64,000 nt of DNA from Chitinophagales bacterium (GCA_025353485.1 JANXQO010000062.1:1-64000), one strand, 5' to 3'; positions 44,448-52,776 are shown, counted from the stretch's first letter. A program made the numbers and translations. Notes: generated by a model not told the origin, from the letters alone.

Positions 44448-45356
44448 ATGAAGTACCGCTTTAAACCACTAATTATTAATGTTGCTGTAGCCGCAGTAAT
44501 GGGCATGGCATCCTGTCAAAAAGAAGTAACAGTAAGTGCAACAGATACTGCAGCAATCCAGACTGCTGTAGCACAAACACAAGCAATCGCAGTTTCAATA
44601 AGCGCAACAACTGCCGGCGATTCTGTGTATGTTATTAATACATGCTCTGCGCATTCCAGAAGAGATTCAGTTGCATTCGGCAGTTTGCCTTCTTCAATAA
44701 CTGATTATTTAAACACAAATTATTCCGGCTACACTTTTCAAAAAGCATTTACAATAAAAGATGCATCATCAACATTACAGGGGTATGTTGTTATAATACA
44801 ATTTAATGGTAACCCTGTAGGGTTAAAATTTGACACAGGCGGAAAGTTTGTTCAAGTGCTTGAACAACGGGAAGGCCGCGACCTTTTAGGCAGTGGCCAT
44901 CACGAAGGCGGATGCTTTCAAAACCGTGACGGAAAGCAAAGAGATACTGTGGCATTAAGTTCTTTGCCTTCTTTTATCACGACATACTTCGCTTCCAATT
45001 ATCCGCAGGATACTTTAGTTCGTGCTGCTAAAACAAGAGACAGCGGCTATATTTTGTTAAGTAAAAATAATGGATTGTTTGCAACCATTTTTAATGCTTC
45101 AGGGAGTTTTGTAAGCCGTATTGAATTGCCTGCACAAAAGGGTAAAGCAAATTCAATTGATCAAAGTGCACTGCCTGCCAACGCCCTTTCATATTTATCA
45201 GCAACTTATCCCAACTATGTTTTTAATAAAGCATTTTCAATTACAGAGAATGGCGTAGTGCAGGGATACTGTGTGATTATTGAAGCCAACAATACAAAAT
45301 ATGGGGTGCAGTTTGATGCCGCAGGAAATTTTGTAAAAGTAAAAACGATAAGATAG
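44448..45356 (+). CDS. Lipoprotein with three PepSY-like repeats
   Basis: A 302-residue lipoprotein (AVAAVMGMASCQKE). Three related units follow, each with LPSSITDYLNTNYSGYTFQKAFTI, LPSFITTYFASNYPQDTLVRA or LPANALSYLSATYPNYVFNKAFSI, then a strand pair ending in a line such as GLKFDTGGKFVQVL. This is the pattern of PepSY-like (formerly beta-lactamase-inhibitor-like) domains common in Bacteroidota lipoproteins. The middle region is basic and His/Gly-rich (RRDS, HHEGGCF). Function unknown; a role in inhibition or calcium binding is often assumed without proof. Confidence 0.8.
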   Translation: MKYRFKPLIINVAVAAVMGMASCQKEVTVSATDTAAIQTAVAQTQAIAVSISATTAGDSVYVINTCSAHSRRDSVAFGSLPSSITDYLNTNYSGYTFQKAFTIKDASSTLQGYVVIIQFNGNPVGLKFDTGGKFVQVLEQREGRDLLGSGHHEGGCFQNRDGKQRDTVALSSLPSFITTYFASNYPQDTLVRAAKTRDSGYILLSKNNGLFATIFNASGSFVSRIELPAQKGKANSIDQSALPANALSYLSATYPNYVFNKAFSITENGVVQGYCVIIEANNTKYGVQFDAAGNFVKVKTIR

Positions 45357-45390
45357 TAGAGTTAATAAGCAATAAGGCTGTTTTTGGTAA

Positions 45391-45414
45391 GCCTCTGTGT
45401 TTCCACACGGAGGC
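45391..45414 (+). terminator. Strong hairpin after the PepSY-like gene
   Basis: GCCTCTGTGT (45391-45400) pairs over ten positions, one a G-T wobble, with ACACGGAGGC (45405-45414) around TTCC. The following bases are AATTTT, a weak T-tract. It lies 27 bases upstream of the next ATG, so it could terminate or control the following small gene. Confidence 0.55.
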
Positions 45415-45441
45415 AATTTTAAACTTCTAAAAAATAATAAA

Positions 45442-45711
45442 ATGAAATTATTTCACATTTATAGCGAAGACTCGATTAGATCATTTTTAAAAGAGATCTA
45501 TAATACTTACCAACACCCCTTTGACCCTGCAGATGACATACAAATTTTACCCGGAGAAAGTGGTTTGCCATTTTTTAAAAATCAGGAAGGAGAATACCTG
45601 GACAGTATCATGACACAATGTTTTATTTACGGGATACTTAATGATCTTAATATTTACAGGATAGCAAACGAAGTGCAGTCGGAGATATTTAAAAATAAAG
45701 CAGTTGCATAA
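45442..45711 (+). CDS. Hypothetical protein, about 89 residues
   Basis: The start is set at MKLFHIYSEDSIRSFLKEIY (ATG 45442), with an AT-rich leader; the longer frame from 45397 would translate through the preceding hairpin. No signal peptide, membrane helix or known motif. The product is acidic (PFDPADDIQILPGESGLPFF) and ends KNKAVA. It may be a lineage-specific gene. No family could be named. Confidence 0.55.
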   Translation: MKLFHIYSEDSIRSFLKEIYNTYQHPFDPADDIQILPGESGLPFFKNQEGEYLDSIMTQCFIYGILNDLNIYRIANEVQSEIFKNKAVA

Positions 45712-45930
45712 AATAAAAAACTTACAGGCAGCGAAATCATTGAAGACACCTTCTTATTAAAACTGAATGATAATTTATCAATAAGCAGTTACTAAGTAAT
45801 AGTACCGTAATTTAAACACTCACCATATAATTGAGGTAAGGTATGAGGAAGATTTACTAATTTCTTTTGACGTTGATTTTTTATAATAAAGCAACCGTCA
45901 TGAAATTATTCCTCATTAAATCTTAGTTCA
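45712..45930. other. 219-base gap with nothing recognised
   Basis: AT-rich, stop codons in every frame, no clear promoter match or hairpin. It must hold the promoter and leader of the following DUF6089 gene. Confidence 0.4.
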
Positions 45931-46674
45931 ATGAAAACGCTTAAAGCACTTATTACCTCTGTATTTATTATCTCTTTCTCATTTGCTGCAATTGCACAGT
46001 TAAAAAGTTATCCTTATGAAGTCGGTATAAATTTAGGCGCAGAGCTTTATTCCGGGGATCTTACACCAACCTTATTAAGCCCCTATAAATCACCAGGATT
46101 ATTTTTAGGATTTAGCGGAAGTAAAAAACTAACCAATGCTTTTGCAATACAGGCAGGTCTTTCTTTTGGTAAAGTAAGAGCCAATGATGCCAATTATAAA
46201 AATCCCGAATACAGGCAGCAAAGAAATTTTAATTTTAAAACTTCAATAACGGAGCTTACTGCAAGTTTGTTATGGAATCCTTTAGGGACAGAAAGAATTC
46301 TTTTTCCCTATTTTTTTGCCGGAGCCGGCATAAGCTTTTTAAAAGTGAGAAGAGATTACAGCAATCTTAATGCTGAATATTTCAGTAATGACCCGGCTAT
46401 TACAGATGGATTACCGCAGGATATTGCCCATCGTTTACCCCGTCTTATTCCTGTGTTGCCTGCAGGGGCAGGTATTCGTTATTTTCTCAACAAAAAAATT
46501 TCTTTAAATCTGCAAACATCTTATCGGCTTATGTCAACTGATTATCTTGACGGTTTTAGTAAAGGAGCCAATCCATCAAAAAAAGATCACTATTATACAC
46601 ATACTATGGGGCTTATTTATTCATTTGGAGAAAGAAATACACTTTCCTGTCCTAAATTATCAGGGAAAAAATAA
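45931..46674 (+). CDS. DUF6089 family outer-membrane beta-barrel protein
   Basis: A 247-residue exported protein (signal peptide ending AAIAQ). The line YEVGINLGAELYSGDLTPTLLSPYKSPGLFLGFSGSKKLTNAFAIQAGLSFGKV is the DUF6089 start, and regular amphipathic strands with aromatic girdles continue to the end (THTMGLIYSFG). Family members are predicted eight- to twelve-stranded barrels of the outer membrane. Function unknown. Confidence 0.85.
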   Translation: MKTLKALITSVFIISFSFAAIAQLKSYPYEVGINLGAELYSGDLTPTLLSPYKSPGLFLGFSGSKKLTNAFAIQAGLSFGKVRANDANYKNPEYRQQRNFNFKTSITELTASLLWNPLGTERILFPYFFAGAGISFLKVRRDYSNLNAEYFSNDPAITDGLPQDIAHRLPRLIPVLPAGAGIRYFLNKKISLNLQTSYRLMSTDYLDGFSKGANPSKKDHYYTHTMGLIYSFGERNTLSCPKLSGKK

Positions 46675-46824
46675 ACATACGTTAAAAAAACGTCCTCAAA
46701 CACATCATTCTGTCAAATTATGGATAATTAACCTCATTACATTATCTTTACCCATAATCAATAGCACAAACAGTATAGAGGTTACCCGAATGCTATCACT
46801 ATATAAAAATTAAAAACAGTAATA

Positions 46825-47037
46825 ATGAGAACAGGTAGACCAAGAGAAAGAGCTATAACATTAATGGATGGCTTTTACATCGAGATTAGTAACAAAGGCG
46901 AAAGCAAAGGTTTAAAAATAAGAAGCGAAACCAGAGCAGCAATGGAACTTTCCGCAAAACAATATCAAAAATACAAGGATGTAAATATTCTTGGAGAATA
47001 TAAAGGGGGCGTTAGAGTTACCGAAAAAGTGGCTTAA
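46825..47037 (+). CDS. Small hypothetical basic protein
   Basis: A 70-residue protein starting MRTGRPRERAITLMDGFYIEI and ending GGVRVTEKVA, with a clear ATG and AT-rich leader. Basic N-terminus, then a likely beta-strand region and a helix (ETRAAMELSAKQYQKYKDV). No signal peptide. It looks like a DNA- or RNA-associated small protein, but that is a guess; no family is known to me. Confidence 0.55.
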   Translation: MRTGRPRERAITLMDGFYIEISNKGESKGLKIRSETRAAMELSAKQYQKYKDVNILGEYKGGVRVTEKVA

Positions 47038-47323
47038 TTAATTTATATTTTAATTTAGGTAACTGCGAACTTATAATAATTCTGTTCTGCAAATATTTTT
47101 TTACGCTGAAAGATTGAATTTAAACTTCTTCTGAAATACGCAAATATCCTGCAATTTTAGCCCGTTGCATTCGCTTAAAAATATATCGGTTAAAATACCA
47201 TCCTGTAAGATGGAGGTAATTTCTATGCTATGTGTATAGTTGTTTTAGCAAGAGATTAATAAAATAATCCATTAAACTATACAATATTTTAGTGGTCTAC
47301 AAGTTACTATATCTAAATGCCAT
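47038..47323. other. 286-base gap with one small hairpin
   Basis: AT-rich with no coding frame. A small hairpin, CCATC (47198-47202) with GATGG (47209-47213), is embedded in TACC...GGTA. No promoter with a clear TAnnTTTG match was found for the following gene. Confidence 0.4.
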
Positions 47324-48187
47324 ATGCTATTAACCAAAACTACTCTTCTCTCTTTTTTAATTTTATTAATTACTCTTTCATCAAAAGGCCAGAGCGATAT
47401 CAATAGTGAACAGAAAAAATCATACTTCAAATTTTCCATAAGTTATTTATCCAATGCCGTGTACTATGGCCGTAAAGATTCTTTTACTTTGCCCTATATT
47501 ATCCCTTCACTTTCGTATCATGATAAAAGCGGATTATATCTTGAAGGTTCCTTGTCGTACTTCGCAAGTTCCGGACAGTCGCAGGTAGACGCAGGCTCTA
47601 TTACAGCAGGATATGATTTTACCAGCGTTAATGAAAAAATTTCAGGCTCCGTTTATGCATCAAAGTATTTTACCAGCAGCAGTAGTTATTCAGTCCATGG
47701 AGAAGTAAAAGGAGGCATCGGAAGTTCATTGTATTATAAAGCCGGTCCGGTGTCTATTAATGGCGGAGCAGATGTTTCCTTTTCCACTAAAACTGATATA
47801 GGATTAAACCTGGGGTTATCTCATGCATTTGAATTTGGGGATGGCAGTTTTGCGATTACGCCTTCTGCCTTAGTAAATACCGGCACTCAAAATTTTTACC
47901 AAGGATATTTTACCAACAGAAAATATTCGGCTAAAAGAAAGCGAAGACAAACTACTAACCCTAATGCCATTAAAGTAATTATTGTAGAAAAGAATTTTTC
48001 TGTATTGGATTATGAACTCTCACTTCCTGTTAATTATGATAATGCTAAATGGGGGTTATCTTTTATACCAACCTATAGTGTGCCCGTAAACGGATTTAAA
48101 TATTCGATAAATAATGGACTAACCTACAGAACAGAGACATTGAGCAATACTTTTTATTTTGAAGTTGGCGGGTATATAAAATTTTAA
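47324..48187 (+). CDS. Secreted, barrel-like hypothetical protein
   Basis: A 287-residue exported protein (signal peptide ending SSKGQ). The mature part is serine/tyrosine-rich with alternating hydrophobic patterns such as SYLSNAVYYGRKDSFTLPYIIPSLSYHDKSGLYLEGSLSYF and a final YRTETLSNTFYFEVGGYIKF, typical of an outer-membrane barrel ending in an aromatic residue. A basic loop (NRKYSAKRKRRQTTN) sits near residue 210. No named family. Probably an outer-membrane protein of unknown role. Confidence 0.7.
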   Translation: MLLTKTTLLSFLILLITLSSKGQSDINSEQKKSYFKFSISYLSNAVYYGRKDSFTLPYIIPSLSYHDKSGLYLEGSLSYFASSGQSQVDAGSITAGYDFTSVNEKISGSVYASKYFTSSSSYSVHGEVKGGIGSSLYYKAGPVSINGGADVSFSTKTDIGLNLGLSHAFEFGDGSFAITPSALVNTGTQNFYQGYFTNRKYSAKRKRRQTTNPNAIKVIIVEKNFSVLDYELSLPVNYDNAKWGLSFIPTYSVPVNGFKYSINNGLTYRTETLSNTFYFEVGGYIKF

Positions 48188-48257
48188 AATAAAATTTTTC
48201 CCATTAAACTAGTTCACGATATACAGGTCATACAGGTTCACTAATAAAATTTTAATC

Positions 48258-48545
48258 ATGAAAAAACTATTTTTATTGGCCTTTGCAGCCGTTATGTCAA
48301 CTGCACTATTTGCGCAAACAACACCCACAAAAAAAGAAGAAAGAAAAGATTTGAAAATGGATGTTAAAGATATTAAGAAGGATCGTCATGATCTAAAAAC
48401 CGATATTAAAAATGGCGATAAGAATGCAGCAAAACTTGAAAGACAGGATATAAGAGGCGATAGAAAAGATATTAGACAGGATGCAAAAGACCTGGGAATA
48501 AAACATCCCGGAAGGCACCCAATGCATCATCCACGCCATCATTGA
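48258..48545 (+). CDS. Secreted charged repeat protein with His-rich tail
   Basis: A 95-residue exported protein (signal peptide ending ALFAQT). The body is a series of short units of the type D(L/I)K-x-D-(V/I)K (DLKMDVKDIKKDRHDLKTDIKNGDK, DIRGDRKDIRQDAKDL), so an amphipathic charged helix is likely. The tail HPGRHPMHHPRHH is rich in histidine and could bind metal. No family name is known. The gene has its own terminator. The role is unknown; the unit pattern is typical of periplasmic helical proteins. Confidence 0.7.
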   Translation: MKKLFLLAFAAVMSTALFAQTTPTKKEERKDLKMDVKDIKKDRHDLKTDIKNGDKNAAKLERQDIRGDRKDIRQDAKDLGIKHPGRHPMHHPRHH

Positions 48546-48565
48546 TTTGTAAAAACACTTAGTTA

Positions 48566-48593
48566 AGCTGCCTTTTATCGGGCAGCTTTTTTT
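48566..48593 (+). terminator. Rho-independent terminator
   Basis: AGCTGCC (48566-48572) pairs with GGCAGCT (48581-48587), followed by a run of T. It ends the His-rich repeat gene and overlaps the stop codon of the convergent gene at 48592. Confidence 0.88.
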
Positions 48594-49089
48594 ATTTAAA
48601 TAAACCCCATTCATCTTCAAATTCATCCTTCTTAAATGTGGCTACCCATTCACTAAAAAGTTTTTGAAATTCATTCAATGATTCCTCAATTACCTTTTTG
48701 TGTTCTTCATCAGCCATGTCCATCAATACAGCAAAGCCCAGCTGTTCCATCATTTGCCTGCAATTGGTACGGATGATAGCTGCATTTTCCATTTTCAAAA
48801 TATACAAATCACAGACTGCGGCTCCCATAATTTTTGGCGCCACTATCATTGCATTTTCATAAATAAAACGACTGATGGTTTGTGCATGAGATTCATGACC
48901 ATCTTCATCCGGCTCATCAGGAAGATTTTCAGCAAAGGCAATAACGAGTCCAAATACTTCCCGCCATTTTAAATACCTTGCTTTTGCTGCTTCTCTTTGA
49001 GGCGCAGTTTTCCACTCCTCACCTTCATCATCAAAATTAAATCTGTCATCTTCCCAGCCGGGAAGGAAATTGAGTTTATCTAAATCCAT
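48592..49089 (-). CDS. Hypothetical cytosolic protein
   Basis: A 165-residue acidic, mostly helical protein starting MDLDKLNFLPGWEDDRFNFDDEGEEW and ending EDEWGLFK. There is no signal peptide or membrane segment. The central helix pair (FIYENAMIVAPKIMGAAVCDLYILKMENAAIIRTNC) is well formed, suggesting a true protein conserved in the lineage. I cannot assign a family or function. It is divergent from the Crp/Fnr gene. Confidence 0.7.
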   Translation of the reverse strand: MDLDKLNFLPGWEDDRFNFDDEGEEWKTAPQREAAKARYLKWREVFGLVIAFAENLPDEPDEDGHESHAQTISRFIYENAMIVAPKIMGAAVCDLYILKMENAAIIRTNCRQMMEQLGFAVLMDMADEEHKKVIEESLNEFQKLFSEWVATFKKDEFEDEWGLFK

Positions 49090-49193
49090 ATTTTTTAAAA
49101 ATTTTACTTATTGTATTCCAAATATAACTTATGGCTCCCGGTATTTTTGAATCCAATTGTATTGCCATATTTTTACGCTGACTATACACCAAC

Positions 49194-49775
49194 ATGTACG
49201 AAATACTTATTGAAAATATTTTCAAAAAAATTGTTCTTAATAATGATGAGCAACAATTATTAAAAACTTTTTTCATTCCAAAAAAATTACGTAAAAAGCA
49301 ATGCCTGCTGCAGGAAGGTGATGTTTCAAAATATCTCGCTTTTGTTGAAAAAGGAATTCTTCGCTCTTACACCGTAGATGAAAAGGGTGGGGAACATATC
49401 GCTGAATTTGCCTTTGAGGGATGGTGGATCGGCGATCAATTTAGTTTTCTTACTGGTGAACCATCTACCTATAATATTGATGCGCTGGAAGACTGCGAAT
49501 TACTGCTGCTGACAAAGCAGGCTGAAGAACAAATGCTGGAAAAAATTCCAAAGATGGAACGCTTTTTTCGGCTGCTTTTGCAAAACCATTTAATTGCCAC
49601 ACAAGGCAGATTGGTAAGTTCTCTAAGCAACTCCGCTGAAGAAAAATATAAACAACTTGTAAATGCCTGTCCTACCATTCCGCAACGTGTACCACAACAC
49701 ATGTTGGCTTCTTTTCTCGGCATTACACCTGAAACATTAAGCCGTTTACGCAAACAAATCTCTCAGCGTAAATAA
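49194..49775 (+). CDS. Crp/Fnr family transcriptional regulator
   Basis: A 193-residue regulator: an N-terminal cyclic-nucleotide-binding fold (KQCLLQEGDVSKYLAFVEKGILRSY, FEGWWIGDQFSFLTGEPS) and a C-terminal winged helix (RVPQHMLASFLGITPETLSRLRKQI). There is no cysteine cluster for an iron-sulfur centre at the N-terminus, so it is not a classic oxygen-sensing FNR; a ligand cannot be told. An FNR-type box (49783-49796) follows its stop, upstream of the redox genes, which it probably controls. Confidence 0.9.
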   Translation: MYEILIENIFKKIVLNNDEQQLLKTFFIPKKLRKKQCLLQEGDVSKYLAFVEKGILRSYTVDEKGGEHIAEFAFEGWWIGDQFSFLTGEPSTYNIDALEDCELLLLTKQAEEQMLEKIPKMERFFRLLLQNHLIATQGRLVSSLSNSAEEKYKQLVNACPTIPQRVPQHMLASFLGITPETLSRLRKQISQRK

Positions 49776-49782
49776 TTTTTTC

Positions 49783-49796
49783 TTGATATAGATCAA
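49783..49796 (+). promoter_or_regulatory. Perfect FNR-type box
   Basis: TTGATATAGATCAA, an exact match to TTGAT-N4-ATCAA, flanked by C and G so that 16 bases form an imperfect palindrome. It lies between the regulator stop (49775) and the NADP-binding gene. Its centre is about 90 bases upstream of the start site implied by the -7 box at 49866, a distance used by class I activators. Confidence 0.75.
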
Positions 49797-49865
49797 GAGA
49801 AATAGTTATTTCAGGTCAATGTAATTTATTATCACAACTCAATGGAACAGGGCATGTTGCCGGCG

Positions 49866-49873
49866 TAGATTTG
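49866..49873 (+). promoter_or_regulatory. -7 promoter element of the redox cluster
   Basis: TAGATTTG, an exact TAnnTTTG match, 20 bases before the ATG at 49894. No good -33 element is visible at the expected spacing, which fits a promoter that needs an activator. Confidence 0.5.
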
Positions 49874-49893
49874 CATTATAAAAAACGCAAATT

Positions 49894-50556
49894 ATGGCAA
49901 CAATAAAAACAATCGCAATTATCGGGGCTTCGGGTAATATGGGTTCTTCGATTGCAATAAGTCTTGCTAAAGCACCCTATAGACTATTGTTATTTGGCAA
50001 AGAGGAAAAAAAGCTTAGGTCTGTTTTTAAAGAAATCAAGCTCATAAACAAATTAGTAAATGCAGAAGTTATTGGCTGTGCTGCTGATGCAAGCTGGGAA
50101 GCAGATATAATTATTGCAGCTGTACCCTTTGCTGCTGAAAAAGAATTAGCAGAAAAAATAAAGCAAGTTGCCACGGGCAAAATTGTCATCAGCATTTCCA
50201 ATCCGTTGAATGATACTTATACAGGGCTTGTAACAAATGCTGATACCAGTGCTGCTGAAGAATTACAAAATTTTTTACCTCATTCAAAAGTTATAAAGGC
50301 ATTCAATACAACTTTCGCAGGTGATTTTTCACAACCTGTAATTGATGGTAAAACGGTAGATGCTTTTATTGCAGGCAATGATGAGGAAGCTTTGCAAACA
50401 GTATCAGATGTTGTAAGAGCGGCAGGTTTTAATCCTATAAAAGCGGGTGCACTGGCGGTAAGCAGAACGTTGGAAAATATGCAGGCATTGCTTATTCAGT
50501 TAAGCATAAAAAATAATTACAACTGGGTAGCAGGCTGGAAGATATTACACAATTAA
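49894..50556 (+). CDS. NADP-binding protein, F420-dependent-reductase-like (NpdG type)
   Basis: A 220-residue single Rossmann domain protein. The N-terminus IAIIGASGNMGSSIAISLAKAPYRLLLFGKEEKKL is a GxxGxxG nucleotide-binding fold; VIISIS...SNPLNDTY-like and KVIKAFNTTFAGDF motifs match the NADP oxidoreductase coenzyme F420-dependent family. F420 is not expected in Bacteroidota, so the true substrate is probably different. It is the first gene of a run (DoxX, YceI, pirin, YceI) downstream of the FNR-type box. Confidence 0.85.
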   Translation: MATIKTIAIIGASGNMGSSIAISLAKAPYRLLLFGKEEKKLRSVFKEIKLINKLVNAEVIGCAADASWEADIIIAAVPFAAEKELAEKIKQVATGKIVISISNPLNDTYTGLVTNADTSAAEELQNFLPHSKVIKAFNTTFAGDFSQPVIDGKTVDAFIAGNDEEALQTVSDVVRAAGFNPIKAGALAVSRTLENMQALLIQLSIKNNYNWVAGWKILHN

Positions 50557-50605
50557 AATTTCTTATAAATATTATTATAAACGTTTAAAGCAAAAATAAA
50601 AAAAA

Positions 50606-51103
50606 ATGAAAAAGTTATTAGTAACAAACTCAAACAACTGGACTGCCTTATTTGCAAGACTGGCACTCGGTATTACTATTTTTCCTCACGGCGCTCAAAA
50701 ATTATTAGGCTGGTTTGGAGGATATGGGTTTACGGGTACCATGGGATTTTTAACAACGCAGGCACATCTTCCGTGGATATTGGCATTCCTGGTTATTATA
50801 ATTGAAAGCATCGGAGCATTGGCATTAATATTTGGCTTTGGTACACGTATAGCGGCTTTTGGAATACTCGCAAATTTTGTAGGCATACTTTTTACTACAC
50901 ACCTTAATAACGGGTTTTTTATGAACTGGTATGTTCAACCAGGTAAACCGGAAGGCATTGAATATTTTATTTTAGTCTTCGGTCTTGCTGTTGTTTCTCT
51001 TATTGCGGGTGGTCGTAAAGCAAGCATTGATGCTGCCTTAACAGGAAAAACAAATAAAGTGAAAAGCCCAATTTTTTCAAATGATAAAAAAGTGATGGCT
51101 TAA
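50606..51103 (+). CDS. DoxX family membrane protein
   Basis: A 165-residue integral membrane protein with four helices. The signature LFARLALGITIFPHGAQKLLGWFGGYGFTGTMGFL is that of DoxX proteins, and helices IVIIIESIGALALIFGFGTRIAAF, FGILANFVGILFT and FILVFGLAVVSLIAGG follow. In other bacteria DoxX acts with oxidative-stress enzymes; the setting with YceI and pirin fits. Start is clear, with an AT-rich leader. It is probably co-transcribed with the preceding gene (50-base gap). Confidence 0.92.
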   Translation: MKKLLVTNSNNWTALFARLALGITIFPHGAQKLLGWFGGYGFTGTMGFLTTQAHLPWILAFLVIIIESIGALALIFGFGTRIAAFGILANFVGILFTTHLNNGFFMNWYVQPGKPEGIEYFILVFGLAVVSLIAGGRKASIDAALTGKTNKVKSPIFSNDKKVMA

Positions 51104-51127
51104 TTTATTCATCATTAAAAGAATATT

Positions 51128-51187
51128 ATGAAAGTAGAAATATGGTTAGATATAAATTGTCCTTTTTTGCTACATAGGTAAGTTATC
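51128..51187 (+). pseudogene. Remnant of a DsbA family (FrnE-like) gene
   Basis: The frame from ATG 51128 reads MKVEIWLDINCPF, then a stop soon follows in frame. Skipping one T in the TTTTTT run gives CPFCYIGK, the redox motif of FrnE-like DsbA proteins. Beyond this point neither frame resembles the family, so only about 18 codons of the N-terminus survive. It lies between doxX and yceI and is expected to be non-functional. The rest of the 51190-51322 gap has no clear feature. Confidence 0.65.
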
Positions 51188-51322
51188 CAGGCACCGGACG
51201 GCTCAGTATGGTGTTAACAAATGCAAGGGATGGTGAACTATTACGCCTAACGCCTGCATCGCATTAAAATTTCAAACGTTTTAAACATTCAATAAAATAA
51301 TTAATAAATAAAACAAAAAAAA

Positions 51323-51871
51323 ATGACAACAACAAAATGGTCTTTAGACCCAACACACAGCGAAATTGGATTTAAGATTAAGCACTTAATGATTTCGAAT
51401 GTATCAGGCAACTTCAACAAATTTGATGTTCAGGTAGAAACTAATGGTGATGACTTTGCTAATGCAACAGTAACTGCAAATATTGATGTAGCATCTATCA
51501 ATACAAACAACGAACAGCGTGATGCTCATCTTGCCAATGCAGATTTTTTTGAAACTGATAAGCACCCAAACATTATTTTCAAATCTACCAAAGTAGAAAA
51601 GGTGGATGAGGATACATTTAATCTTTATGGTGATCTCACAATTAAAGAAACCACTAAGCCTGTAAAGCTTTCAGTGGAATACAGTGGCATTGCAAAAGAC
51701 CCATGGGGGAATGTAAAAGCCGGGTTCACTATCAATGGTAAAATCAATCGTAAAGATTGGGGCATAAATTATAATGCAGTTTTAGAAACAGGTGGTATAA
51801 TGTTAGGTGAAGAACTCAAGGTTAATTGCGAAATACAATTAGTAAAACAAACTGAACTTCAACCTGCTTAG
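51323..51871 (+). CDS. YceI family protein (first copy)
   Basis: A 182-residue YceI-domain protein: TKWSLDPTHSEIGFKIKHLMISNVSGNFNKFD, NNEQRDAHLANADFFETDKHPNIIFKSTKVEK and the closing AGFTINGKINRKDWGINYN are diagnostic. The fold is a lipocalin-like barrel binding polyisoprenoids or quinone-like lipids. There is no signal peptide, so this copy is cytosolic. It is a paralogue of the gene at 52822 with clear overall similarity. It belongs to the redox cluster behind the FNR-type box. Confidence 0.94.
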   Translation: MTTTKWSLDPTHSEIGFKIKHLMISNVSGNFNKFDVQVETNGDDFANATVTANIDVASINTNNEQRDAHLANADFFETDKHPNIIFKSTKVEKVDEDTFNLYGDLTIKETTKPVKLSVEYSGIAKDPWGNVKAGFTINGKINRKDWGINYNAVLETGGIMLGEELKVNCEIQLVKQTELQPA

Positions 51872-51903
51872 TCTCATTTTATAAAAAGATTTAATTTCTG
51901 AAA

Positions 51904-52776
51904 ATGGCAACTAAAATAATTCAACAAATATTACCGCCGCCAGCACCGCACATGGTGGGGGATGGATTCAGGGTTCATAATTTTTTTCCTTCAGGATATA
52001 ATCTTGGTAATAACAGGATGAGCCCTTTCTTTATGATGGATTATAATTCCAAAGTTGATTTTTCTCCAAGAGAAAATCCAAGAGGAGTTGGTGTGCATCC
52101 GCATCGTGGGTTTGAAACCGTAACAATAGCTTACCAGGGTAAAGTTGCCCATCACGACAGTACAGGTAACAGTGGTGTAATAAGTGAAGGCGATGTTCAA
52201 TGGATGACTGCAGCTTCGGGCATTTTACATAAAGAATATCACGAGGAAGAGTTCAGCAAAAAAGGTGGGCCATTTCAAATGATACAGCTTTGGGTTAATC
52301 TGCCCGCCAAAGATAAAATGAGCAAGCCTAAATACCAGGCAATAACAAACGATCAATTGGGTAAATACCATTTGGATAAAGGCGGTGTTGTTGAAGTGAT
52401 TGCAGGTGAATTTAAAGGAGTGAAAGGTGCGGCATCAACATTTACGCCTATTGAAATGTATAATGCAAAAATAAAAAAGGGTACTGCTCTCACCTTCGAT
52501 CTTCCTGAAAATTTTAATACAGGAATGCTGGTTGTGGAAGGCGCAGTAAAAGTAAACAGAGAAAAAGCGCCTGCTGATAATTTTATTCTTTTTAAAAATG
52601 AAGGAGAAACTATTTCAGTTGAAGCGGATGAAAACAGCGTTTTATTTATAATAAGTGGTGAACCGATTAATGAACCCATTGCCGCTTATGGTCCGTTTTT
52701 AATGAATACTCACGAAGAATTAGAGCAGGCTCTTGAAGATTTTAACAAAGGAAAATTCGGATACCTCGAAGATTAA
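51904..52776 (+). CDS. Pirin family protein
   Basis: A 290-residue bicupin. The N-terminal cupin has the metal site HPHRGFETVTIAYQGKVAHHDS, with a further histidine and glutamate in GDVQWMTAASGILHKEYHEE. The segment FQMIQLWVNLPAKDKMSKPKYQ is also typical of pirins, and the C-terminal cupin is present. Pirins include quercetinase-like dioxygenases and redox-linked regulators; the role here is not known. It sits between the two YceI genes and is presumably co-transcribed. Confidence 0.94.
   Translation: MATKIIQQILPPPAPHMVGDGFRVHNFFPSGYNLGNNRMSPFFMMDYNSKVDFSPRENPRGVGVHPHRGFETVTIAYQGKVAHHDSTGNSGVISEGDVQWMTAASGILHKEYHEEEFSKKGGPFQMIQLWVNLPAKDKMSKPKYQAITNDQLGKYHLDKGGVVEVIAGEFKGVKGAASTFTPIEMYNAKIKKGTALTFDLPENFNTGMLVVEGAVKVNREKAPADNFILFKNEGETISVEADENSVLFIISGEPINEPIAAYGPFLMNTHEELEQALEDFNKGKFGYLED

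Noticed and set aside
48393..48626. Minus-strand frame across the His-rich gene
   Set aside because: It would run through the terminator hairpin and overlaps a gene with a clear signal peptide.
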